From: a virus
Virus record (IMG/VR): IMGVR_UViG_3300017952_002890
Location: 1-28,068 of that record
Length of the DNA: 28,068 bases
Direction: 5' to 3' (one strand)
The notes beneath the pieces were generated by a model. That model was not told the origin of the DNA. It saw only the letters and a list, made by a program, of their open reading frames with translations, and made no database searches. The position numbers and the translations under genes are program-made. This document shows positions 15,601 to 22,750 of the stretch, in pieces. Each line of letters opens with the position of its first letter. Positions within the stretch are counted from its first letter, which is position 1.

Positions 15601-18600
15601 GGTGATTATCCGTCGTGGTCAAAAGTGATAGCAGACACACACGCCCGCTCCGTCATCCTTCTTTGGACTCCCGTGAAAGCGGAGCAGGGCAAAATCCCCA
15701 GGCGGTATCAGCCGTTTGAAATCACCTACGAAGAGGTCGCAACGGGCGACGGCAACCGAGAAACGTTGGCGACTCAAACATGGACTGACGATAGAGGATG
15801 GTGGTCGGGTGCTCGTATTGCTTGGTGGTATGAAGAAAGCGGGCAACGTGCAATCCCGCTGACCTACGGAACATACCCAGAGAGCCGCACGTCCAGCGCA
15901 CATCTCCCGATTAGCCTTCCATTCCTTGACACGGCGGGCGCGATCAGGCATGGCTTCCCGCTCATACAGACCTCAATAAACGCCCTCGAGAACGTCAATT
16001 CCCGAACCACGCCCATCGATTCTTGGTTCACTGAGCGGACTCAATACCTTGAACGAACCCGCTTCGTCCCGACCACCGTTGGGTTTGCAGACTTTGGTGC
16101 TGGGGCAAACCCCCATCAAGAGTTGGGCTGGTCTGGCTGGTCATTCCCCGCTGGACTCTTTGACCCCGTGGGCTACGGAGACGGCTCGGACTTCTTCTCG
16201 GACTCAGCCACCAAAGCAAAGTGGGCGGAGTTTGGCGGCATTCACGGCACTACGTTCTCGACGGAGACACCGAGTTTCACATGGGATTTGAGCGGCGTGA
16301 CCGTTGGTTGGGAGTTTAGCGGGTATCGTATCAACGGGGTGGACTACACCGTCACCCCGCCCGCCCCGTTTGTCAATGCCGAGGACTTGGTGTTGGTGGG
16401 TCTTTCACCCATCTCCGCCCCAGATTGGCAGACGCTCGTTGAGTTGCCGTTCTTCACCGAAACCGACCAAAACACAACGGGCAATCCAGTGACCAACATC
16501 GTGACGAGAACCTACACGTCAACAACTCCGCCAGCCACCCCCATGCGCTTTGTGTTCTCCGATCCGCTGGGGATTTCACCCGACCTCAAGATTGACCCCG
16601 TTCAAACGGAGAACGCCAGCATAGGCTCAATGCGTGGCCCGTTGGCGGCGTGGTCGTATCACGGCCCGCTTCACTACGGGGTATCAAAGACCAACCACCC
16701 CTACAAAGTTGACAAAGTGTGGAAGCAGGTTCATGCGGGCGTGGGCTATGACATACCCCTCCAACTCTTAGCCCCAGGACAAGTCCAAGTGCGGGCAAGG
16801 GCTGGGATGTCCAACTCCATTGACCTTGAGGTTGAAACGCCGTTTCACCGCACAGACACCCTCGCCCTTCAAGGGGCGGCGGCTTTGAACACGGGCTTTG
16901 CCGTGGGTGTCACGGACGTTCCTGGAGGTTCAAGGCAAACGCTGGGGCAGTGGTTCTTGAGAACCAACCTGTGGGCTGGTCCCAATACCTACGAGGGGGC
17001 GGGCGTCGATGGGTTGTTTGACTTTGAACGCATTCACGGCCCGTCCGTCAGCGGCGATCCGCTCTATTCCTTTTGGGCTGACCACCCAACCGAGCACTTC
17101 CACGCTGGGGCGATTCCTCTTCTCCCCAACACGGACTACGACCTCGCCATGATTGAAACGAGCCGCTACGTTCCCGCCATGCTCAAGACCGTGGACAGGC
17201 TCAGCCTGCTTGACTCTTTGGCCGTGTCCGAGCAATTGCTCTCCAGCGTTGATGTGCATATCAGCAAATCGACAAAGCCCATGTGGGACTCAGGCTCTAT
17301 TGTGTCCGCTCAAACGTTGGGCGTGACCGATGCAAAATCAACCAAAGCAACCCAACACCGCAACGAGATAGCAACCAACACGCCCCAAAGCACCAGCACG
17401 TTGGCGGGAGGCTCGGACGTTCAAGGGCTGGGCAAAGGGCAACGAAGCGTCAGAACGCCAGACGGAACGCTTCACACGTTCTTCATCCGTAGGGGTGCAA
17501 CGACCAGCACCGATCCGTTTTGGACGCACTTCAAGAAGCCGCTACACGGCGACCTCTTTTGGAACGGCAAAGCGTTGAAGTCGGGAAGCCCAGACACCTA
17601 CGAATACGAGGGCAAAGACCAATGCGGCCCAGATTTGTCAACGCTGGGCAACAACGCCAGACTACACGGGGCGGCGTTTTGTTCAGATAGCAAAGGGACG
17701 ATACACGCCGTCATTGAGGTTCACGCTGACCCATCGGACACGGGAACGGAACGGTCGCACCGCCTGTATTATCACAAAGCCGAGAGGGTGCAAGTGGGTG
17801 CAAATCCAGAGGCTGTCTATGATTGGGACTGGACTATACACACGCCAATAATCATCCAAACGTCCCTGGACGTTTCAACTCCAGCCGCCGCAGGTTCAGC
17901 CTACGATTTCCGCCAGCCGTCTTTGGTTTGTGATTCTCAAGACCGCCTGCACCTCGTTTGTCAACAGGTCTGGAATGATGCCTCCACGGATAGCACGACA
18001 TACGCTGGGCGCGGTGTGGGGCGTGTGCTTTACACTATCAAACAACCCAGCGACACTACGTTCCCAGACTACACGCAAACGGACACCCCCGCAGGTAGCC
18101 CCAATGATGGACGCTGGCAGACCGCCTCGTATTCTATGGCTACGATCCAGCAAACCATACCCGACGCAAACATCAGCACATCGTCAAGACACGCAGTGCA
18201 AGACATTGACAGTCCCAAAGTTTGCCTGCGTAGTGACGACACGCCCGTTGTTTTCTATCGTGGAGCATCGCCCACGTTCACAACCGCAAACCGACGATAT
18301 TCAGCCGTGTATGTCAACTACGGGCAAACGTCAGGCGGGACGACGGGGACTTCCGCTGGTGGGTTTGACTTCAGCAACAACGCATGCCACGTTGTAGGAC
18401 TTGGCCCAGATTCAAACAACAGTGGGCAAGGGGCGAACCACGTCCACTTCTATGACGCTATCATTGATGAGGCCGACCGTGTGATCGTGGTCGCCACCCT
18501 TGACGATGCAACCTCTGGGGGAACGCCTACACAGTCCTACGCCTCTCGACAAACATACCTGACCCACTTTGACGGCAAAACCCAGCCCGCCGACCAATAT

Positions 18601-19353
18601 ACCAGCACCAACGGCCTGGGCGTGACCCGTGTGTTGCTCAAAGCCCCCGTTTATGACGGCACAACTGAAACCCGCTACCTTGACCCAAAATACCGTGACA
18701 TCGTGCTGACCACCAACGGGAGCGGAGAGTTGCACATCATTCTCGGTTTCCTCTTGACGGGCGAGGACGCAGGGCGGGTTGGGGCAACGTTCCGTGACGC
18801 AGACGGAGGAACGGAGAGCGGTATTGCCCCTCTTCAATGGCCTGCCGTCCCAGATACGGAGGATGCCGCAACCGCCATGTATGCTGGAGGGTATGCGGAG
18901 CAAAGCACCACCCCAGATTGGTCGGACGGGGGAACGTATAACGCGCCCGCCAGCCCAGCCCCGTTCAGCCATTTCATGCACCTTTGGTTGCCGTCGATTG
19001 AGTTTGACCAGAACCCTTCAGCCGACGATTGGGTCATCCGCTCGTTGAATATGCGGTGGTTGTCCGTTCCTTCCCTCCAATACGACGCAACGTTGGGCTG
19101 GCAACCCATTGGCTCGGCTCAAACGGGATCGGGCGAGGAGGACTTCACCCACTTTGCCCCGCAGTTGCGGTATCAACGCTGGTGGGGATTCAACACCAAC
19201 GAGTTAGACCTCATCTGGCTGACCAACGAGCAGTCGTGGATGGTCACCCCGCATGAGGGTTCACGCTTGTTCATGCCCAGCGTGGGTGGCGTGTCCTTCC
19301 AATTCGGCGGCGACGTTGGGCAGGGCATTCCAGGCTATCCTTCGGGCGTTTAA
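12682..19353 (+). CDS. 2223-aa tail fibre/adhesin-like protein
   Basis: The largest gene in the window. ATG 12682 is the only good start: an in-frame TGA lies at 12670-12672. The N-terminal ~900 residues are beta-rich with many Gly, Asp, Thr, Ser and Trp and few Lys. A short Cys-knot-like CPPGYFLSDGQC sits at residues 917-928, followed by a Ser/Gly/Thr/Pro linker (about 950-970). From about 1585 to 2035 there are recurring propeller-like strands: RTPDGTLHTFF (near 1590), SKGTIHAVIEV (near 1672), SQDRLHLVCQQ (near 1753), DDTPVVFY (near 1852), GSGELHIILG (near 2012), similar to Asp-box or sialidase-type blades. Together this suggests a receptor-binding, perhaps glycan-recognising, tail protein. 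No sialidase catalytic set was recognised. It follows a small unknown gene and precedes the hub operon. Confidence 0.8.
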   Translation: MTVNPTSGVDASRINLSPPVGARGLPLTLVLSDSKDDTFTGDTDGFSVIDDNLWLSTASGSGTLVNPSRKVPRAAVVTQRINPLDEEPSDNVDNYNGRFDGITLNTAPPAFNAEYGSLEFGQAVQDLSRSRYDAATLTNSYPYATWTLSDAGRYVSHPTRLYTSARPGNYTWQTDRDAHGTFVYAADFAVGSLVATGTEDCTDQRFYNGGRVTAITHFSKVDLPSNGLGSNWGDNHNSAYLTVLGSSSVEETALHGFTEDDGSLATESCHWSLNLGVRQRVLASGASISSPDGCPHDTYTTAEDLLGSSTIQHLIVRDSFNTGTPTGITGPSPVGRVDLGNHVVADSCGLIGYEGVFTATAFFSIAKDANPDGAASGEVSKTDELTYAGLNIEVHSGESLRRNGRASVINGSDGHLPYMKYGTDGSHVQPMMAALKTRADRQDGSFSSSEEANLSTFSVLRKQRATVGNAHPNIVEGGTWLTGGGLTGVTNGKADAILGESATGGDNWGKTSSINSAFLAEQIPTRVRIVPSVIGYTDVSVSPGDAKLATHPLAGDLTFKKPIVDYHVLVSVAPRTNQVMKSNLDATDDAYGDPTTRNNPNPKRLHTDADFSETGAVIYHAIFRINPDTLEQVFFVPGEAPSGTFIPDADCLSSVMPRHSAITADDRCDMGWGLHQVTPFRPLASRDFAKVPRLCGAVEAGGFYQRGGVGHLFDAAAFGGELFVAADTLHSSDLGVESTKDGQPHFGKVWGRGQIWPNGTATAAMPPGQELLVFRYTPHTDPYHPNTKDTTKTDNPLHNALSSAYAGYVQGDTDFNTALRTGFTISDQQLLNWGGWNIHDWVFPQIEQMRYLGREDKGVTTFPNAQHPTLHCSSLRIMEDGSMEMVAVHRDYIGSVDEYPTSDVGYPPNPDIGRTTCPPGYFLSDGQCVPISTAAGDLPVGTYLDPISGEAITGDAPSPTSGSSGSTPTGDAFGDYPSWSKVIADTHARSVILLWTPVKAEQGKIPRRYQPFEITYEEVATGDGNRETLATQTWTDDRGWWSGARIAWWYEESGQRAIPLTYGTYPESRTSSAHLPISLPFLDTAGAIRHGFPLIQTSINALENVNSRTTPIDSWFTERTQYLERTRFVPTTVGFADFGAGANPHQELGWSGWSFPAGLFDPVGYGDGSDFFSDSATKAKWAEFGGIHGTTFSTETPSFTWDLSGVTVGWEFSGYRINGVDYTVTPPAPFVNAEDLVLVGLSPISAPDWQTLVELPFFTETDQNTTGNPVTNIVTRTYTSTTPPATPMRFVFSDPLGISPDLKIDPVQTENASIGSMRGPLAAWSYHGPLHYGVSKTNHPYKVDKVWKQVHAGVGYDIPLQLLAPGQVQVRARAGMSNSIDLEVETPFHRTDTLALQGAAALNTGFAVGVTDVPGGSRQTLGQWFLRTNLWAGPNTYEGAGVDGLFDFERIHGPSVSGDPLYSFWADHPTEHFHAGAIPLLPNTDYDLAMIETSRYVPAMLKTVDRLSLLDSLAVSEQLLSSVDVHISKSTKPMWDSGSIVSAQTLGVTDAKSTKATQHRNEIATNTPQSTSTLAGGSDVQGLGKGQRSVRTPDGTLHTFFIRRGATTSTDPFWTHFKKPLHGDLFWNGKALKSGSPDTYEYEGKDQCGPDLSTLGNNARLHGAAFCSDSKGTIHAVIEVHADPSDTGTERSHRLYYHKAERVQVGANPEAVYDWDWTIHTPIIIQTSLDVSTPAAAGSAYDFRQPSLVCDSQDRLHLVCQQVWNDASTDSTTYAGRGVGRVLYTIKQPSDTTFPDYTQTDTPAGSPNDGRWQTASYSMATIQQTIPDANISTSSRHAVQDIDSPKVCLRSDDTPVVFYRGASPTFTTANRRYSAVYVNYGQTSGGTTGTSAGGFDFSNNACHVVGLGPDSNNSGQGANHVHFYDAIIDEADRVIVVATLDDATSGGTPTQSYASRQTYLTHFDGKTQPADQYTSTNGLGVTRVLLKAPVYDGTTETRYLDPKYRDIVLTTNGSGELHIILGFLLTGEDAGRVGATFRDADGGTESGIAPLQWPAVPDTEDAATAMYAGGYAEQSTTPDWSDGGTYNAPASPAPFSHFMHLWLPSIEFDQNPSADDWVIRSLNMRWLSVPSLQYDATLGWQPIGSAQTGSGEEDFTHFAPQLRYQRWWGFNTNELDLIWLTNEQSWMVTPHEGSRLFMPSVGGVSFQFGGDVGQGIPGYPSGV

Positions 19354-19355
19354 AG

Positions 19356-19379
19356 AATTGAGATAGCGAAGCATTGATA
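19356..19379 (+). promoter_or_regulatory. Two-element promoter (ATTGAGAT + CATTGATA)
   Basis: ATTGAGAT at 19357-19364 and CATTGATA at 19372-19379, cores 16 bases apart, then a G-run. It begins directly after the stop of the 2223-aa gene and lies 32 bases (proximal box) before ATG 19404. Confidence 0.85.
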
Positions 19380-19403
19380 AGGGGTCGCCCCTTAGCCCTA
19401 AAC

Positions 19404-19823
19404 ATGAGCCAGCCAATTATCACCCCCGACCTGCCAACCGCCGACACGAAGGTTGTCATCGTCAAGTCAAGTGCCAACGACACCAGAAACTACGACCGCC
19501 GATACACCATCCGCCTCGGCGGTGAATACGACTGGAATTCCTATTTGCTCGCCTACATCTACGCAGGCATCAAGGGCTACGCAAAGGCCAGCATCGGCGG
19601 TGGATTCTCAACCAGCCGCTCGGACTTTTGGGTTGCCCCCTCCAAAGTGAAAACGCAAATCAAGACCCTCGCAGACTTTTCCAAATTGTCTGGGGTTCAC
19701 TTCTTTCACAACGACGACGGCGTGTTGTTTGTTGGTAGCCGCTATTGGGCTAAGAGCGTCGACGATGTGTGCAGGGAATGGGTTTCCTCAACCTCCGCCG
19801 ACGATCTGACGTTCATTTGTTGA
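19404..19823 (+). CDS. Hypothetical 139-aa tail-operon protein
   Basis: A leaderless gene beginning MSQPIITPDLPTADTKVVIV, start fixed by the promoter. Residues 35-60 (YTIRLGGEYDWNSYLLAYIY) and later FHNDDGVLFVGSRYWAKSVD show alternating aromatic strands and helices; a Gly-rich SIGGGFSTS loop lies in the middle. It is soluble, ends in Cys, and has no catalytic motif that I recognise. Its position between the giant adhesin-like protein and the baseplate hub suggests a tail accessory or assembly factor. The start region resembles that of the gene at 12402. Confidence 0.7.
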   Translation: MSQPIITPDLPTADTKVVIVKSSANDTRNYDRRYTIRLGGEYDWNSYLLAYIYAGIKGYAKASIGGGFSTSRSDFWVAPSKVKTQIKTLADFSKLSGVHFFHNDDGVLFVGSRYWAKSVDDVCREWVSSTSADDLTFIC

Positions 19824-19834
19824 ACGCAGAAACA

Positions 19835-19842
19835 CGCTTAAA
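19835..19842 (+). promoter_or_regulatory. Weak TATA-like box inside the hub start region
   Basis: CGCTTAAA begins 30 bases before ATG 19865, matching the leaderless geometry, but the match to a TATA box is modest and an upstream TTG (19820) overlaps the previous stop. It would give the hub gene its own transcript. Confidence 0.3.
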
Positions 19843-19864
19843 CCGCCCGACTGTTGTTCTGGGT

Positions 19865-21667
19865 ATGGATGATGCCCTTGAGCGTTTTCAACGCCTTGTG
19901 CGTAGTCCTGTGGGCGACGAATTGGTGATAACCCCACCCCAACCCCTGCTGGATGAAATCGAGCGGCTGGGGAGCGACCCACGCCGCCCCAGAACCGCCA
20001 TCGCTCGCTGGGCTTCATCCGTCTGGGTGGACTCCGTTCAAGCCGCTGGGGGTGCTCCAACGATTGAGGCTGGACACGCCGAGAAGGAAACCATCCAACG
20101 CCCCACCCATTATCCAGCCCACTGGGGTTTGGACTTGATACCCTACCCCTCCGACTTAGGCGGCACGATCACAAACGACCGCCTGTATACGGGATGCTAC
20201 ACGAGCCTGTCCACGCCGCGCCCGTTTGACCCACACCTTCACGGAACGCTCCCCAACGCCGCCCTCGGCTTTGGTTATCACCTCCTCTCGGAGTCGGGCT
20301 TCCCCGACCAATACGACATCACCGCTCGACGTGGGGGTGGCCCACGTGGGGGCTTTGCTTTCACCACGGGACCAACCGAGGGGGCTTATCCGTCCGCCGT
20401 GTTGCCCCAGCCCACGTTCAACCTGGGCGAGTTGGGCTTCAGCAACGGTGGCTGGAATCCAGAGGGTCTGCAATACACCAACCGACCAAAGAGGCTGATG
20501 CTGGGCGGACTCCGCAACGGATGGGCGCACAAGGTTATGTTTGCACGTTCCCGCCGTGTGGGATATCGCAACATTTACGGTCCCGTCGCCGTCGATGAAG
20601 CCACACCTCGTGCCTCTTTGGTTGTCATCAACGGACTGCACCCGCTTCATGGCATCAAGAACATACGGGCTAACGTGCGGATGAACGCTCCATCAGTGTT
20701 TGATATTGAGGTCAATAACGTCGCTGGCAGACGTTCTGGAGCGATCAGGGAGGGCGATGTTGTTCAGGTGTTTGCCTCAGCCCGTCTTTGGGCTAATCCC
20801 CCGCTGGTGTTCACGGGGTTTGTTTCATCAATCCGAGAAGGGTCGGACACTTTGACGTTCACCGCAACGGACACGCTGGGCTATTTGTCCAGGGAGGTCT
20901 TGACAACCTCCCCAGCGTATTATCAAAGCGACGCCGCTTCAATCATCAAGGACATCGCCGCCAACTCAACCTACAACCCACCCATCGGCAACATGACAAA
21001 CACGACCAACTTTGTCGTCCCGCAGGGGCTTGACCTATCCAACCGCTCAAGGTTGGCGGCGATCCAAACGATTCTGTCGTTGGTGAACGCCACCCCAACG
21101 TTTGCGAGGATTTACGCCGACCGCCACGGTGTGTTGCATCTGCGGTTGCTCAAGGAAATCGACGACGCTGACAACCACCCGCTGAACGGTGGAGCACTGC
21201 CCAGAACGGGAACGCCTCAAGACTTCTACCCCTCTTCGGTTTCACGGGAGGACGGAGACGTTCAAGGTTTCAACGTGGTGCAAATCATCAACGAGGAGGC
21301 TGGCATCAGCGTCAGCGTCCCAGACACCACCGACTCCCGCTATCCTTCCCGCCCCGTAGTGCGGATCGTGCGGGACAAGTCCATCACCCAAACCCAGCAG
21401 GCTCGGTTGTTGGGCGAGCAATACCTCCAGTCGCAGGGTGCTCAAAAGTCAAGGTGGACGGTCGTCGGCAGACCCGAAAGGCTGGACATTGAGCCTGGCG
21501 ACATCATTGAGTTTGCGACTTCATCCTCCGCCCTCTCTGGACGGTTTAGGGTCTTTGACGTGCGGTGGAATCTGTCACCTTCATTGGTTGAAATGACGCT
21601 GGTCGTCGGTCGTCCTTCACAAGACTTGCTCTCGTCGATTAGGCTCGCCAGCGATGTCAGCCTTTGA
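19865..21667 (+). CDS. Baseplate hub protein (gpD/gp27-like)
   Basis: A 600-aa protein if started at ATG 19865 (MDDALERFQRLVRSPVGDEL), or 615 aa from TTG 19820, which overlaps the previous stop. The N-terminal ~250 residues are Pro/Gly/Arg-rich and unusual for hubs. From about residue 255 the order follows late-control-D-type hubs: VINGLHPLHGIKNIRANVRM, EGDVVQVFASARLWANPPLV, FTGFVSSIREGSDTLTFTAT followed by DTLGYLS, then a helical SIIKDIAANSTYNPPIG part and a C-terminal RPERLDIEPGDIIEFATSSS and FRVFDVRWNLSPSLVEMTLV barrel. These hubs form the trimer that joins tube and tip. No peptidase or lysozyme insertion is visible. The last gene of the tail region. Confidence 0.78.
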   Translation: MDDALERFQRLVRSPVGDELVITPPQPLLDEIERLGSDPRRPRTAIARWASSVWVDSVQAAGGAPTIEAGHAEKETIQRPTHYPAHWGLDLIPYPSDLGGTITNDRLYTGCYTSLSTPRPFDPHLHGTLPNAALGFGYHLLSESGFPDQYDITARRGGGPRGGFAFTTGPTEGAYPSAVLPQPTFNLGELGFSNGGWNPEGLQYTNRPKRLMLGGLRNGWAHKVMFARSRRVGYRNIYGPVAVDEATPRASLVVINGLHPLHGIKNIRANVRMNAPSVFDIEVNNVAGRRSGAIREGDVVQVFASARLWANPPLVFTGFVSSIREGSDTLTFTATDTLGYLSREVLTTSPAYYQSDAASIIKDIAANSTYNPPIGNMTNTTNFVVPQGLDLSNRSRLAAIQTILSLVNATPTFARIYADRHGVLHLRLLKEIDDADNHPLNGGALPRTGTPQDFYPSSVSREDGDVQGFNVVQIINEEAGISVSVPDTTDSRYPSRPVVRIVRDKSITQTQQARLLGEQYLQSQGAQKSRWTVVGRPERLDIEPGDIIEFATSSSALSGRFRVFDVRWNLSPSLVEMTLVVGRPSQDLLSSIRLASDVSL

Positions 21668-21680
21668 ATCCCCCCGTTCT

Positions 21681-21703
21681 TTTGATATAGCGCAGGTTTA
21701 ATG
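21681..21703 (+). promoter_or_regulatory. Orphan promoter-like motif
   Basis: CTTTTGATATAGC (21679-21691) repeats almost exactly at 21836-21849, where it forms the upstream half of the next promoter. Here GTTTAATG (21696-21703) takes the place of CATTGATA, predicting a start near 21727, within the hairpin; no good gene follows directly. Confidence 0.35.
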
Positions 21704-21710
21704 TGCATCA

Positions 21711-21735
21711 TTGGGTGTGGCTACGCCACACCCAG
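21711..21735 (+). other. Perfect stem-loop in the 21668-21884 gap
   Basis: GGGTGTGGC (21713-21721) and GCCACACCC (21725-21733) flank a TAC loop; one more T-A pair and a T-G wobble extend the stem. It has no T-tract directly after it, so it is not a simple bacterial terminator. The rest of the 217-base gap is AT-richer than the genes, with a short CA repeat (21768-21777) and the T-rich stretch at 21826-21841. Confidence 0.6.
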
Positions 21736-21825
21736 CCGAAAGAATGCTACCTGAGCCTGTGCTGAGACACACACACCATCGTCAAACTGTATATGTGTTC
21801 ATGTAGGGGTATGTTGCCATCATTG

Positions 21826-21841
21826 TTTGGTTTTCCTTTTT
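21826..21841 (+). terminator. T-rich stretch, candidate archaeal terminator
   Basis: TTTGGTTTTCCTTTTT on the + strand. Archaeal RNA polymerase terminates at T-rich non-template runs, so this could end transcription from the hub operon or the orphan motif. Its last bases merge with the next promoter. Confidence 0.4.
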
Positions 21842-21861
21842 GATATAGCAAACCATTGATA
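21839..21861 (+). promoter_or_regulatory. Two-element promoter, variant distal half
   Basis: TTTGATATAGC replaces ATTGAGAT, and CATTGATA at 21854-21861 starts 31 bases before ATG 21885. An AAGGAG after the box is too far from the ATG to act as a ribosome binding site. Confidence 0.8.
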
Positions 21862-21884
21862 AAGGAGAACCTGCTGGTCGGGGT

Positions 21885-22079
21885 ATGAGCCGACACCAAT
21901 TCAGCCCAACCCCAGCCAGCCCAGAGCCAAACATGGCCTACAGTCACACCGTCACGACCTTTGCCGAGGTCATCAAGAGCCTGCAAGCCTGCGGTGAATT
22001 GGGCTGGGCTTCTTGCTACAGTGAGGACACCATCACCGATGCCAACATTCAAGTTTGGCACATTTTCAACAACGCCTGA
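21885..22079 (+). CDS. Hypothetical 64-aa protein
   Basis: A leaderless gene beginning MSRHQFSPTPASPEPNMAYS, first of the downstream operon. The N-terminus is Pro/Ser-rich and probably disordered; residues from about 17 on (HTVTTFAEVIKSLQACGELG, then WASCYSEDTI and a terminal QVWHIFNNA) look folded. An internal ATG at 21933 could give a shorter 48-aa form that omits the disordered part, but the promoter spacing supports the first ATG. No family is recognised. The next gene follows after nine bases. Confidence 0.6.
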   Translation: MSRHQFSPTPASPEPNMAYSHTVTTFAEVIKSLQACGELGWASCYSEDTITDANIQVWHIFNNA

Positions 22080-22088
22080 GGAATTAAC

Positions 22089-22358
22089 ATGAGCAAAGCC
22101 ACATGGTTCAAGCGGATATTGAAGAAAGAACACACCGTCATGGCGTTTGAGCCAGGTGAAGATGGGCATATTTTGTTTGGCTACAGTGATGAAAACACCG
22201 ATGCCAATATCCTCGATGAGTTTATGTCACGTTTGACGGACAAATACGGAGCATGGCATGACCTGTCCTACATCAGAATTGACAAGTGCTGGACATTGTT
22301 CAACCGTTGGAGCGTCTTTCACCGTGATGTCTTTGTTCACGATCTGATGGAGGACTGA
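22089..22358 (+). CDS. Hypothetical 89-aa protein
   Basis: A soluble 89-aa protein beginning MSKATWFKRILKKEHTVMAF. GAGGAATT just before ATG 22089 gives a reasonable ribosome binding site, as expected inside an operon. The N-terminus is basic, the middle acidic (EPGEDGHILFGYSDENTDAN), the end rich in Trp, His and Phe (YIRIDKCWTLFNRWSVFHRD). The DANI string also occurs in the preceding small protein (ITDANIQVW versus NTDANILDE), a small hint of relatedness. No function can be assigned. Confidence 0.65.
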   Translation: MSKATWFKRILKKEHTVMAFEPGEDGHILFGYSDENTDANILDEFMSRLTDKYGAWHDLSYIRIDKCWTLFNRWSVFHRDVFVHDLMED

Positions 22359-22364
22359 GGAAAC

Positions 22365-22724
22365 ATGACCCCCATCGGTATTCACGGTGAGAAGTCCTAC
22401 CACCTGACGACCACCAAAACGCCCCGTGGCGGTATGTCCTACGCCCGCATCAAGTTTGCCGACTGCGTCCACCACTACACCGTTTACAAGAACGGGGGGA
22501 TGGAGGGCTACGGGTTTATCGTTGAAATCTATGACCTGAAGGGCAACCTCATCGCCTTTGGCGACGATCAGGATTTCATCGGCCAAGTGCGGCAGGGTCA
22601 AACCCTCCCCGCCACGAAGTCTTACGCCATCCAACACGCCCAGGGCATGGTTGAATATCACCTCAACGACGAGGAGATACCTCTCTGGACACCCAGCGGC
22701 TACACAATCGAGTGCAACCTGTGA
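22365..22724 (+). CDS. Hypothetical 119-aa protein
   Basis: A 119-aa protein, MTPIGIHGEKSYHLTTTKTP at its N-terminus, with TGAGGAA before ATG 22365. The sequence is beta-rich (YGFIVEIYDLKGNLIAFGDD, then VEYHLNDEEIPLWTPSGYTI) with a mid-region Gln/Gly loop (GQVRQGQTLP). No membrane segment and no cysteine cluster. It lies between two small unknown genes and the helicase gene, in the same operon, so it may act in replication or early takeover of the host, but nothing in its sequence says so. Confidence 0.65.
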   Translation: MTPIGIHGEKSYHLTTTKTPRGGMSYARIKFADCVHHYTVYKNGGMEGYGFIVEIYDLKGNLIAFGDDQDFIGQVRQGQTLPATKSYAIQHAQGMVEYHLNDEEIPLWTPSGYTIECNL

Positions 22725-22750
22725 AAAGGGTGGGATGACCACCTCAAGGC

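Noticed and set aside
21744-21806. 20-codon frame in the 21668-21884 gap
   Set aside because: It has no ribosome site, starts 17 bases after the expected transcript start, and gives a composition dominated by the CA repeat.
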